From an uncultured Ruminiclostridium sp. (GTDB lineage Bacteria > Bacillota > Clostridia > Oscillospirales > Ruminococcaceae): a DNA stretch of 18,494 nt. Positions 1-7,670 of the stretch are shown one piece after another. Within the stretch, counting starts at the first letter, position 1; the number at the start of each line of letters is the position of its first letter. The position numbers and the translations under genes were made by a program. The stretch covers positions 1 to 18,494 of the forward strand of contig CAJUFF010000007.1 in the NCBI GenBank assembly GCA_910585505.1. Direction: 5' to 3'. The notes beneath the pieces were generated by a model. It was not told where the DNA came from. It saw nothing but the letters and a program-made list of their open reading frames with translations, and ran no database searches.

Positions 1-41
1 ACTTAATATTATAATAGTGAACAAGCGAACAGTCAACACAT

Positions 42-120
42 TTTTTGAAAAATTCGCAAAATTCAAAAATATTCATATAATATTCACTATTTTGTGAATA
101 TTATACATTTGTGTGAATAA
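42..120. promoter_or_regulatory. candidate ArgR operator region (ARG-box-like repeats)
   Basis: A perfect inverted repeat lies just upstream of the arg promoter: TATAATATTCAC (76-87), a 6-nt spacer, then GTGAATATTATA (94-105). A further TGTGAATA (112-119) sits beside the -35 box, and a weaker TTTTTGAA (42-49) / TTCAAAAA (62-69) repeat lies upstream. ArgR of Gram-positive bacteria binds A/T-rich ARG boxes built from TGAAT/ATTCA half-sites, often several near the promoter. The TGAATA half-sites and their position in front of argG fit that. No T-box, riboswitch or leader peptide is visible in the roughly 30-nt leader, so operator control by ArgR is the simplest inference. The argR gene is not in this window. 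Confidence 0.6.
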
Positions 121-126
121 AAACAC

Positions 127-154
127 TTGACATTATAAAAAAAAACGGTATAAT
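127..154 (+). promoter_or_regulatory. sigma-A-type promoter of the arg operon
   Basis: A consensus -35 TTGACA (127-132) and a consensus -10 TATAAT (149-154) are separated by 16 nt. Transcription would start near 160, giving a leader of about 30 nt before the argG ATG. The candidate ArgR repeats lie directly upstream and touch the -35 box. Confidence 0.8.
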
Positions 155-192
155 TGAATAAAAGGAAAAAAACGTAAAAAGGAGCTGTTATT

Positions 193-1416
193 ATGGCAAA
201 AGAAATCAAAAAAATTATATTGGCATATTCGGGCGGTCTGGATACATCTATTATCATTCCGTGGCTTCATGAAAATTATCCCGGCAGTGAGGTGATATGC
301 GTTGCCGGAAACGTAGGTCAGGACTCGGAGATTGTCGGTCTTGAGGAAAGAGCCAAGAAAACAGGAGCTTCAAAGCTTTATATAGAGGATATACAGGAGG
401 AATTCGTTAACGATTTTATTTTCCCAACGTTAAAGGCGGGAGCGAAATACGAAGGTTATCTTCTTGGTACGTCATTCGCTAGACCTCCCATAGCGAAAAG
501 GCTCGTTGAGATAGCGAGAAAGGAAAACGCGGACGCTATATGCCACGGCTGCACGGGTAAGGGAAACGATCAGGTGCGTTTTGAACTTACAATAAAGGCA
601 TTGGCTCCCGATATACAGATAATTGCGCCTTGGAGAATATGGGATATTAGGTCAAGAGAGCAGGAAATTGAGTATGCGGAAGCTCACAATGTTCCCATTA
701 AGATTACAAGAGAGACCAACTATTCCAAGGATATGAACCTCTGGCACCTTTCACACGAGGGTCTTGATCTTGAGGATCCTGCCAACGAGCCTCAGTATAA
801 CAAGCCTGGCTTCCTTGAACTGGGCGTTTCCCCCGAAGCGGCGCCGGATAAGCCCACCTACATTACAATCAGCTTTGAAAAGGGAGTACCCGTTGCTCTT
901 GACGGTGAAAAAATTGACGGCGTTACTCTTATAAAAAAGTTGAATAAGATAGGCGGTGAGAACGGTATAGGCTTATTTGACGTAGTAGAAAATCGGCTTG
1001 TAGGTATGAAATCAAGAGGTGTTTACGAAACTCCGGGCGGCACTATCCTCTACCACGCTCACGATGTTCTGGAAACCATATGTCTTGACAAGGAAACTCA
1101 ACATTATAAGGCGGGGCTTGCCTTGAAATATGCCGACTTGGTTTACAACGGACAGTGGTATACACCTTTAAGGGAAGCAATGGACGCTTTTGTCGACAAG
1201 ACTCAGGAAACCTGCACCGGAGAAGTTAAGCTGAAGCTGTACAAGGGCAATATTATAAACGCGGGCGTTACATCTCCTTATACCCTTTACAGCGAGGACT
1301 TCGCTTCTTTCGGCGAGGACGATGTTTACGACCAAAAGGACAGCGCGGGCTTTATTAATCTGTTTGGCCTGCCTATTAAGGTAAAGGCGCTGTTAGACGC
1401 GGAAAGAAACAAATAA
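193..1416 (+). CDS. argG: argininosuccinate synthase
   Basis: ArgG joins citrulline and aspartate with ATP to give argininosuccinate, AMP and pyrophosphate, the penultimate step of arginine synthesis in the cytoplasm. The 407-aa protein has the usual family length. The ATP-pyrophosphatase P-loop AYSGGLDTS is at residues 11-19, and the family motif HGCTGKGNDQVRFE is at residues 118-131. The ATG is preceded by AAGGAG (179-184) at good spacing. It is the first gene of the operon, behind a consensus promoter and candidate ArgR sites. A double hairpin follows in the gap before argH. Confidence 0.97.
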   Translation: MAKEIKKIILAYSGGLDTSIIIPWLHENYPGSEVICVAGNVGQDSEIVGLEERAKKTGASKLYIEDIQEEFVNDFIFPTLKAGAKYEGYLLGTSFARPPIAKRLVEIARKENADAICHGCTGKGNDQVRFELTIKALAPDIQIIAPWRIWDIRSREQEIEYAEAHNVPIKITRETNYSKDMNLWHLSHEGLDLEDPANEPQYNKPGFLELGVSPEAAPDKPTYITISFEKGVPVALDGEKIDGVTLIKKLNKIGGENGIGLFDVVENRLVGMKSRGVYETPGGTILYHAHDVLETICLDKETQHYKAGLALKYADLVYNGQWYTPLREAMDAFVDKTQETCTGEVKLKLYKGNIINAGVTSPYTLYSEDFASFGEDDVYDQKDSAGFINLFGLPIKVKALLDAERNK

Positions 1417-1427
1417 TAATAAAAAAC

Positions 1428-1486
1428 GGGCTAACGCCGAAACGGCGTCAGCCCCCTAAGAGCTTTGAAAACAAAGCTTTTAGGGG
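1428..1486. other. double hairpin between argG and argH
   Basis: Two strong stem-loops lie back to back. The first pairs 1428-1439 with 1443-1454 (12 bp with one A/C mismatch, loop AAA). The second pairs 1453-1467 with 1472-1486 (15 bp with one G-T wobble, loop AAAA). They share the two bases 1453-1454, so they would compete at their junction. On the plus strand no T-run follows, so neither is a good terminator for argG. On the minus strand the first hairpin is followed by GTTTTTTATTATTATT, which would act as an intrinsic terminator for antisense transcription. A role in mRNA processing or differential stability of argG and argH is also possible. Confidence 0.7.
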
Positions 1487-1518
1487 ACTGAAAAAATATA
1501 AAACAAGAGGTTAAGCTT

Positions 1519-2925
1519 ATGGCAATGATGTGGGCAGGCAGATTTTCAAAAGAGGTAGACAGCAAGGTGAACGCTTTTAACTCCTCTATCTCCTTTGACG
1601 GCAGAATGTACGGACATGATATAATCGGAAGCATAGCTCACGCGACGATGCTGGGCAAATGCGGCATTATTTCCATGGAGGACAGTGAAGCGCTGGTTGC
1701 GGAGCTGAAAAATGTGCTCAAAGAAATTGACGAGGGGAAATTACAGCTTGATATGAACGCAGAGGATATTCATATGTTCATAGAAAGCGTACTGACGGAA
1801 AGGCTCGGAGAGACGGGCAAAAGGCTTCACACCGCCCGTTCACGCAATGATCAGGTCGCATTGGATATCCGCCTGTATCTCCGCGATGAGACAGAGGAGA
1901 TAAAATCACTGCTGAAAAATATGATAAATGTTCTTTGCGATATTGCTGAAAAGCATACGGATACCGTGATGCCGGGATACACTCATTTGCAGAGAGCGCA
2001 GCCTATTACATTTGCCCATCATATTATGGCTTATGCTCAGATGTTTTTAAGGGATATTGACAGGCTTAATGACGTGGAAAAGCGAATGAATCAGTGTCCT
2101 TTGGGCAGCGGCGCTTTGGCGGGCACTACCTATCCGATTGACAGGGACTTTACCGCCGAGCTGCTGCGATTCAGCAGTGCTACGGTAAATTCGCTTGACG
2201 GAGTTTCCGACAGAGATTTCTGTATAGAGCTGGCAAGCGCCATATCGCTTATTATGACTCATCTTTCAAGGTTTTCCGAGGAAATAATTTTATGGTGCAG
2301 CTGGGAATTTAAGTTTATAGAGCTTGACGACGCTTATGCCACAGGATCCAGCATAATGCCGCAAAAGAAAAATCCCGATGTTACGGAACTTATAAGGGGA
2401 AAGTGCGCTCGTGTTATAGGGGACAATATGAACCTTCTGACTATGATGAAGGGGCTGCCTTTAGCGTACAACAAGGATATGCAGGAGGATAAGGAGGCTG
2501 TTTTTGATGCAGTTGACAATGTAAAGCTCTGTTTATCCACTTTTATACCCTTGCTTGAAACAATGTCCGTTTATAGGGAAAATATGAGAAACGCTGCGGC
2601 CAAAGGCTTCATAAACGCCACCGACTGTGCTGATTACCTTGTCAAAAAGGGAATGGCCTTTAGGGACGCTTACAAGATAACCGGAGGGCTGGTTGCCCTT
2701 TGCATAGAAAAAAAGACCGATTTGGAGCATCTTCCTATTGAAGATTATAAAAGCAGAAGTGAATTGTTTGACAATGACGTATATGAATCTATAAGCCTTG
2801 ATACCTGCGTCAATATGAGAAGCTCCAAGGGCGGACCATCTCCCGAAAGTGTCAGGGAACAGATAAATCACACAAAAAAGACTCTTAACAAGTTGTTACA
2901 TTCCGCACACAATTATGTTACATGA
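1519..2925 (+). CDS. argH: argininosuccinate lyase
   Basis: ArgH splits argininosuccinate into arginine and fumarate, the last step of the pathway. At 468 aa it is full length for the aspartase/fumarase superfamily member. Conserved blocks are HTARSRNDQVALD (104-116), YTHLQRAQP (154-162, with the conserved His at 156) and the family signature GSSIMPQKKNPD (276-287) on the catalytic flexible loop. The chosen ATG follows AAGAGG (1505-1510). It lies downstream of argG across the double-hairpin spacer and 18 nt before the next gene, so it is probably co-transcribed with both. Confidence 0.97.
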   Translation: MAMMWAGRFSKEVDSKVNAFNSSISFDGRMYGHDIIGSIAHATMLGKCGIISMEDSEALVAELKNVLKEIDEGKLQLDMNAEDIHMFIESVLTERLGETGKRLHTARSRNDQVALDIRLYLRDETEEIKSLLKNMINVLCDIAEKHTDTVMPGYTHLQRAQPITFAHHIMAYAQMFLRDIDRLNDVEKRMNQCPLGSGALAGTTYPIDRDFTAELLRFSSATVNSLDGVSDRDFCIELASAISLIMTHLSRFSEEIILWCSWEFKFIELDDAYATGSSIMPQKKNPDVTELIRGKCARVIGDNMNLLTMMKGLPLAYNKDMQEDKEAVFDAVDNVKLCLSTFIPLLETMSVYRENMRNAAAKGFINATDCADYLVKKGMAFRDAYKITGGLVALCIEKKTDLEHLPIEDYKSRSELFDNDVYESISLDTCVNMRSSKGGPSPESVREQINHTKKTLNKLLHSAHNYVT

Positions 2926-2943
2926 AGTTAACGGGTAAAGCGT

Positions 2944-3717
2944 ATGTTCTACGAGGATCTTATTCACGATTTTGCGGAGAAAGCGCAAATAATTCTTGAA
3001 GGTAAGCTTACCGGAGTATATCTGCATGGGTCTATGGCTATGGGATGTTTTAATCCGGATAAAAGCGATATTGACCTAATAGCGGTTATTGATAAAGATA
3101 TTTCCGTTTTACAGAAGCTTATGCTTATGAATGAAATTGTGTACGTGAATCAATACGCGCCTCCAAAGGGAATAGAGATAAGTTTAGTTAAACGTGAATA
3201 CTGTAAGCCGTTTGTTTATCCCACGCCATTTGAGCTTCACTTTTCTCCCGTTCATCTGGAACTGTACAGACGATCGCCTGACGATTATGTAAAGGATATG
3301 AATGGAACGGATAAGGATCTTGCGGCGCATTTCACCGTTATCAACAACTACGGAAAGGTTATTTGCGGCGAGGTGATAAGTACGGTCTTTGGAAAAGTTC
3401 CTGAGGAATATTATTTGGACAGCGTATATTATGATTTGAAAAACGCTCCTTCGGATATTCTGACCGATCCCGTTTATGTAATCCTTAATCTATGCCGTAC
3501 ATTAGCATACGTTAATGATAATAAGTTCTGTTCAAAAGCAGAGGGAGGACGTTATGCGGCGGAAAAGCTGGAGTCTCCCGCCGATATTGATATTATCACT
3601 GAAGCTCTTGAATGTTATTCTTCTGACAGGATTATGACTTTAGACAGGGAATCGGCCGTTGGATTTGCGGAAAGGTTCCTGAAAATGATTTTTGACGGAA
3701 AGGGAGGATTATTTTGA
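2944..3717 (+). CDS. AadA-like nucleotidyltransferase (aminoglycoside adenylyltransferase family)
   Basis: The protein has the nucleotidyltransferase signature LHGSMAMG (27-34, with GS at 29-30) followed by SDIDLI, where D42 and D44 would bind metal and nucleotide. The C-terminal block, around NLCRTLAY and SKAEGG, matches the AadA-type C-terminal domain (formerly DUF4111) of spectinomycin/streptomycin adenylyltransferases. The 257-aa length also fits that family. Adenylylation of a small molecule is therefore the likely chemistry, but the substrate is unknown. Chromosomal homologues need not confer resistance, and nothing here shows resistance. Its start has only a weak ribosome site (GGGTAAAG) 18 nt after the argH stop. 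It ends in a 4-nt overlap with the kinase that follows. Confidence 0.8.
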   Translation: MFYEDLIHDFAEKAQIILEGKLTGVYLHGSMAMGCFNPDKSDIDLIAVIDKDISVLQKLMLMNEIVYVNQYAPPKGIEISLVKREYCKPFVYPTPFELHFSPVHLELYRRSPDDYVKDMNGTDKDLAAHFTVINNYGKVICGEVISTVFGKVPEEYYLDSVYYDLKNAPSDILTDPVYVILNLCRTLAYVNDNKFCSKAEGGRYAAEKLESPADIDIITEALECYSSDRIMTLDRESAVGFAERFLKMIFDGKGGLF

Positions 3718-4604
3718 CTGATTATATTTATATGTACGGTATGATAATATCCACCGAGGCTTTTTTACTGAGCGGCGAATTTCCCTCAGCTGACGGATAC
3801 GGAGAAATAAAGGAAAAATACCATTTTATAGGCGGTGAAACGGGTACCGCATGTGCAGTTCTTGTTTCCTTGGGCTGTCCTTTAAAGCTTGGGGGTACTT
3901 ATATTGGAAATATCAACAGAAGTATTATCAGAGATTATTTTTGCGATAAGAATGCCGATCTAAGCGAACTTAAGGATAAAGACTTTGACGGAATAGTCGA
4001 CTGGGTAATAATAGACGGAAAAACAAGAACCGCCTTCGGCGAATGGCGGAAGCATTACGGTCAAAAGGAACCTTTCTATGAAAAGCCCTGTGAGGATTCA
4101 ATAAAAAACGCGGTCTGCTGTGGGATTGATCCGTATTTTTATCCGGATATTTCCTCGGAGCTTTGTGTAAAGTGGAGGAAGCCTTATGTTACTATAGATT
4201 GCCCATATGACAGTCTGATAAACAAATACTGCGCGATAAACGCGGTGTCACATCAGTACCTTGCTCAGATCTATCCCGATGTGGATTTTGAAACGCTGTT
4301 TAAGCTTTACACTGATAATACAGACGGACTTGTAATTTTTACAAGGGGGGAAAAAGAGCTTATCTACGGAAGAAAGGGTCAGTCGCCGAGATACTTTAAA
4401 CCGTACTCTCTTAATATAGTTTCCACCTTAGGCGCCGGAGACAGCTTTAAGGCGGGCGTCATATATGCCCTGTACAATAAAATGAGCGATGAGGACACGG
4501 TAAAATACGCAAGCGCGGCGGCGGGAATCGCCTGTACCAAATTTCCGATCGCACAAAATACTCCCACAACGGAGGAGATTGAAAGGCTGATAAAAACAAG
4601 ATAA
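3714..4604 (+). CDS. PfkB-family sugar/nucleoside kinase
   Basis: This is a ribokinase/PfkB-fold kinase of 296 aa. It has the glycine-rich N-terminal motif IGGETGTACAVLVSLG (39-54) and the C-terminal signature STLGAGDSFKAG, in which GAGD (240-243) holds the catalytic Asp243 and anion hole. The start is a TTG whose last two bases plus the next A form the TGA stop of the upstream gene (TTGA overlap), with AGGGAGG (3701-3707) as ribosome site, so the two are translationally coupled. The substrate cannot be read from the sequence. Sugars, fructosamines or nucleosides are all phosphorylated by this family. It has no known role in arginine synthesis. Confidence 0.85.
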   Translation: MTDYIYMYGMIISTEAFLLSGEFPSADGYGEIKEKYHFIGGETGTACAVLVSLGCPLKLGGTYIGNINRSIIRDYFCDKNADLSELKDKDFDGIVDWVIIDGKTRTAFGEWRKHYGQKEPFYEKPCEDSIKNAVCCGIDPYFYPDISSELCVKWRKPYVTIDCPYDSLINKYCAINAVSHQYLAQIYPDVDFETLFKLYTDNTDGLVIFTRGEKELIYGRKGQSPRYFKPYSLNIVSTLGAGDSFKAGVIYALYNKMSDEDTVKYASAAAGIACTKFPIAQNTPTTEEIERLIKTR

Positions 4605-4618
4605 AAAGGAGTAAGAAA

Positions 4619-5563
4619 TTGACAAAGGTATTTATTGACGGTCAGGAAGGAACTACGGGTCTTAAAATTTATGAAAGGTTTTCCGGCCGCGCCGACATTG
4701 AACTGATACAAATTGACGAGGATAAGAGAAAGGATCCGCAGGAAAGAAAAAAACTGATAAATTCTTCGGATTTCACTTTTCTGTGTCTGCCCGACGCGGC
4801 GGCGACCGAAGCGGTATCGCTGGTTGAAAACCCGAATGTGAGGATAATAGACGCTTCCACCGCTCACCGAACAAATCCCGATTGGGCATACGGATTTCCC
4901 GAATTGTCACCCGCGTATCGTGATAAAATAAAAAATTCAAAGCGTGTAGCGGTTCCCGGTTGTTATGCGGGAGGGTTTATTTCACTGGTGTATCCGTTGG
5001 TGTCCAACGGTTTTATTGCTCCCGATTATCCCGTGACGTGCTATGCGGTTTCCGGCTACAGCGGAGCCGGGAAAAAAGCCATCGCGGTATATGAAAGTAA
5101 AGATAAGCCTTATGAATTCAAAAGCCCCCGCCAATACGCACTGACACAGCAGCATAAGCATCTTCCCGAAATGCAGCAGATATGCGGTCTGGCGGAAAAG
5201 CCGATTTTTATTCCTTTGGTTTGTGATTATTACAGCGGAATGGCGGTAACCGTGCCGTTGTTTCCTAAGCTTATGAAGAAGCGATATACTCCGGATAACG
5301 TGGTGGAAATGCTTAAAAAACATTACAAAGATCAGCCTATGATAAAGGTCTATGATTTTATGGGCGAAGAGGAATTGTCCGACGGCTTTTTGCCCGCCAA
5401 TACCTTAAGCGGTAAAAATTATATGGAAATATTTGCATACGGCTGTGAAAACAGAATCGTCCTGACGTCGCGGCTTGACAATCTGGGAAAGGGCGCAAGC
5501 GGAGCGGCCGTGCAGTGTCTTAATATTATGATGGGGATAGATGAAACGACCGGGCTTTTATAG
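4619..5563 (+). CDS. argC: N-acetyl-gamma-glutamyl-phosphate reductase (short, type 2)
   Basis: ArgC reduces N-acetylglutamyl phosphate to the semialdehyde with NADPH, the third step of the pathway. The start DGQEGTTGL (7-15) is the nucleotide-binding loop. AVPGCYAGG (111-119) carries the catalytic Cys115. At 314 aa it is of the shorter type 2 form rather than the roughly 345-aa form common in Bacillus. The start codon is TTG with AAGGAG (4606-4611) 7 nt upstream, and the gene is only 14 nt after the kinase. The gap to the next gene is AT-rich. Confidence 0.95.
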   Translation: MTKVFIDGQEGTTGLKIYERFSGRADIELIQIDEDKRKDPQERKKLINSSDFTFLCLPDAAATEAVSLVENPNVRIIDASTAHRTNPDWAYGFPELSPAYRDKIKNSKRVAVPGCYAGGFISLVYPLVSNGFIAPDYPVTCYAVSGYSGAGKKAIAVYESKDKPYEFKSPRQYALTQQHKHLPEMQQICGLAEKPIFIPLVCDYYSGMAVTVPLFPKLMKKRYTPDNVVEMLKKHYKDQPMIKVYDFMGEEELSDGFLPANTLSGKNYMEIFAYGCENRIVLTSRLDNLGKGASGAAVQCLNIMMGIDETTGLL

Positions 5564-5637
5564 TTTTATTTTATATGTAAGCCAATAATAAAATTTTTAA
5601 AAATAAATTGATTTTATTGTATGTACAGGTGATCAAA

Positions 5638-6309
5638 GTGATTGGTTATGTTATATTTTGGGAAAGCGAATATGTAAAAAAGCTTGAGGAACATAATGAC
5701 AGAGGGCCGATAAAGGTAATTTACGGAAGTAAATATGTAGTAATGCCCGATCTTTCCATGGTAAATATCGGGGATATCATATATACGGTATCCGTTTTGG
5801 AGAACAAGCTTTGCGTAATGGCAAGACTTCCGGTTGAGAAAATAGAAGCATCTTTTGAATATTTGTACCGTGAGCTTAGTTATGTAGACAGCGTTCCTAT
5901 TCCCGATGGAACGGCGATAGTTTCTCAGGAGGAACTTGGAAAATTCGCGGTTTTCAGTGACGGAATGGGCTATCTTTCCTCAAGGGGAGCGCATATATCC
6001 TGTGTTGCGGCAATACCGAGGACGGTCACCAGAATTATTGACAAGGACAAATTGCCGTATATTCCCCATCTATTTCATCAGGAGCCGATAACCCGCGGTG
6101 CGGAAACGGCGCTCAGCGGGGAGCACGGTTCCGAAATATATCCCCGCACGGTATCCGAAGAGGTTCTGCCCATGTTAAAATTCGGTTGGCCTTTGAGGAA
6201 ACAAAGGGCGCTTTCCATGAGAAACGGCGTGCCGGATCCTTGTTCGTTTAGGGGCTACGTCAGAAGAATGAACGATTTTACTTTTGAATATTTGGACAGC
6301 TTATTTTAA
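5638..6309 (+). CDS. uncharacterised 223-aa protein in the arg operon
   Basis: I do not recognise this family. The open frame begins at a TTG at 5608, but the GTG at 5638 is preferred. It follows AGGTGATC (5627-5634), a perfect match to the 16S anti-SD tail, and gives a 223-aa protein starting MIGYVIFWES. No signal peptide or membrane segment is evident. The N-terminal 75 residues look like a small beta-rich domain (VIYGSKYVVMP, then GDIIYTVSVLENKLCVMARL), loosely reminiscent of PUA-like barrels. This is an impression, not a match. The C-terminal part has a basic, charged segment (FGWPLRKQRALSMRNG, FRGYVRRMN) that could bind nucleic acid. It sits between argC and argJ on the same strand. Confidence 0.7.
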   Translation: MIGYVIFWESEYVKKLEEHNDRGPIKVIYGSKYVVMPDLSMVNIGDIIYTVSVLENKLCVMARLPVEKIEASFEYLYRELSYVDSVPIPDGTAIVSQEELGKFAVFSDGMGYLSSRGAHISCVAAIPRTVTRIIDKDKLPYIPHLFHQEPITRGAETALSGEHGSEIYPRTVSEEVLPMLKFGWPLRKQRALSMRNGVPDPCSFRGYVRRMNDFTFEYLDSLF

Positions 6310-6339
6310 AAAACAGAATGCGAAAGGGACAACTTAAAA

Positions 6340-7608
6340 ATGAAAAATAAAAATATGACCGAACAGTTTATAAATGACGGCGGTTTTAAAGGATATACCT
6401 TTATAGAAGGCGGAGTGTGCGCGGCTAAGGGATTTAAAGCCGCGGGAGTAAACGCGCACATTAAGGCAAATTCTCAAAAAAACGATATGGCTTTGATATA
6501 TTGCGATAAAATATGTAATGCCGCCGCTTTGTATACTCAAAATAAAGTCAAGGGAGCTCCTATTGTCGTTACAAAGCGTCACCTTGCGGACGGAAGGGCG
6601 CAGGCGGTGATCGTTAACTCAGGAAACGCCAACACCTGCAATTCCAACGGTATCGAGATTGCGGAGGGCGCCTGTGAGCTTACCGCAAAGGCGTTGGACA
6701 TCTCGTCTGAGGACGTTATTGTAGCTTCAACGGGAGTAATAGGACAAAAGCTGTCCTTGGAGCCTTTTGAAAAAAATATACCGATATTAAAGGAAATGCT
6801 TTCCGAAAACGGTTATAATGACGCCTGCACCGCTATAATGACCACCGATACACGTCAAAAGCAGTTTGCTGTTGAGTTTAAGTTGGGCGATAAGATTTGC
6901 CGTCTTGGCGGAATGAGCAAGGGCAGCGGTATGATAAATCCCAACATGGCCACTATGCTCGCCTTTATCACCACCGACGTGAAAATATCCTCCGAGATGC
7001 TTCACAGCGCGTTAAAGCAGATTAACGCAATTACCTATAATATGGTGAGCGTTGACGGCGACACTTCCACCAACGATATGGTAACTCTTTTGTCATCGGG
7101 ATACGCCGATAATAGTGAGATAACCGAATTTAACGAAGATTATAACATTTTTATTTATGCTCTTCATGCGGTTATGATGAATCTCGCGAGAGAAACCGCC
7201 CGTGACGGAGAGGGCGCTTCAAAGCTTATAACCTGTGTTGTAAAGAATGCGGATACCGAAGAAACTGCGAAGGCAACCGCACTTTCCGTTGTTAACAGTC
7301 CTCTTCTGAAAACGGCTGTTTCGGCGGCCGATGCCAACTGGGGGCGCGTTATGTGCGCCATTGGCTATGCCGACGCGGATTTCGACGTTTCAAGAGTCTC
7401 CGTTGATTTTGCTTCCAGAGCCGGCGAAGTGCGTGTATGCGAAAACGGCGTAGGAGTTGATTTTTCTGAGGACGAGGCATATAAAATACTTTCCGAAGAA
7501 GAAGTTATTATAATTATTGATTTGCATTCGGGAGATAATCCCGCCGTGGCATGGGGCTGTGACCTTACCTATGACTATGTTAAGATAAACGCGGAGTACA
7601 GGAGCTGA
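6340..7608 (+). CDS. argJ: bifunctional glutamate N-acetyltransferase / N-acetylornithine transacetylase
   Basis: ArgJ moves the acetyl group from N-acetylornithine to glutamate, closing the acetyl cycle, and in bifunctional forms also makes N-acetylglutamate from acetyl-CoA. At 422 aa it is slightly longer than many homologues. The precursor cleaves itself in the motif GSGMINPNMATML, here between Ala204 and Thr205, and Thr205 becomes the catalytic nucleophile. No argA gene is seen, which fits a bifunctional ArgJ starting the pathway. GAAAGGGA (6322-6329) precedes the ATG by 10 nt. A second ATG at residue 6 is possible. A small 7-bp hairpin overlaps the stop codon (7607-7623). Confidence 0.95.
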   Translation: MKNKNMTEQFINDGGFKGYTFIEGGVCAAKGFKAAGVNAHIKANSQKNDMALIYCDKICNAAALYTQNKVKGAPIVVTKRHLADGRAQAVIVNSGNANTCNSNGIEIAEGACELTAKALDISSEDVIVASTGVIGQKLSLEPFEKNIPILKEMLSENGYNDACTAIMTTDTRQKQFAVEFKLGDKICRLGGMSKGSGMINPNMATMLAFITTDVKISSEMLHSALKQINAITYNMVSVDGDTSTNDMVTLLSSGYADNSEITEFNEDYNIFIYALHAVMMNLARETARDGEGASKLITCVVKNADTEETAKATALSVVNSPLLKTAVSAADANWGRVMCAIGYADADFDVSRVSVDFASRAGEVRVCENGVGVDFSEDEAYKILSEEEVIIIIDLHSGDNPAVAWGCDLTYDYVKINAEYRS

Positions 7609-7670
7609 ACAAATGATTTGTTCGTAAAAAATAGAAGTAACCAAAAAATAATCCGAAGGGAATACGCGGA

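Noticed and set aside
2944..3717. Calling the nucleotidyltransferase an antibiotic resistance gene
   Set aside because: Family resemblance to AadA is clear, but the gene is embedded in a biosynthetic operon without any mobile element or resistance context, so substrate and phenotype cannot be claimed.
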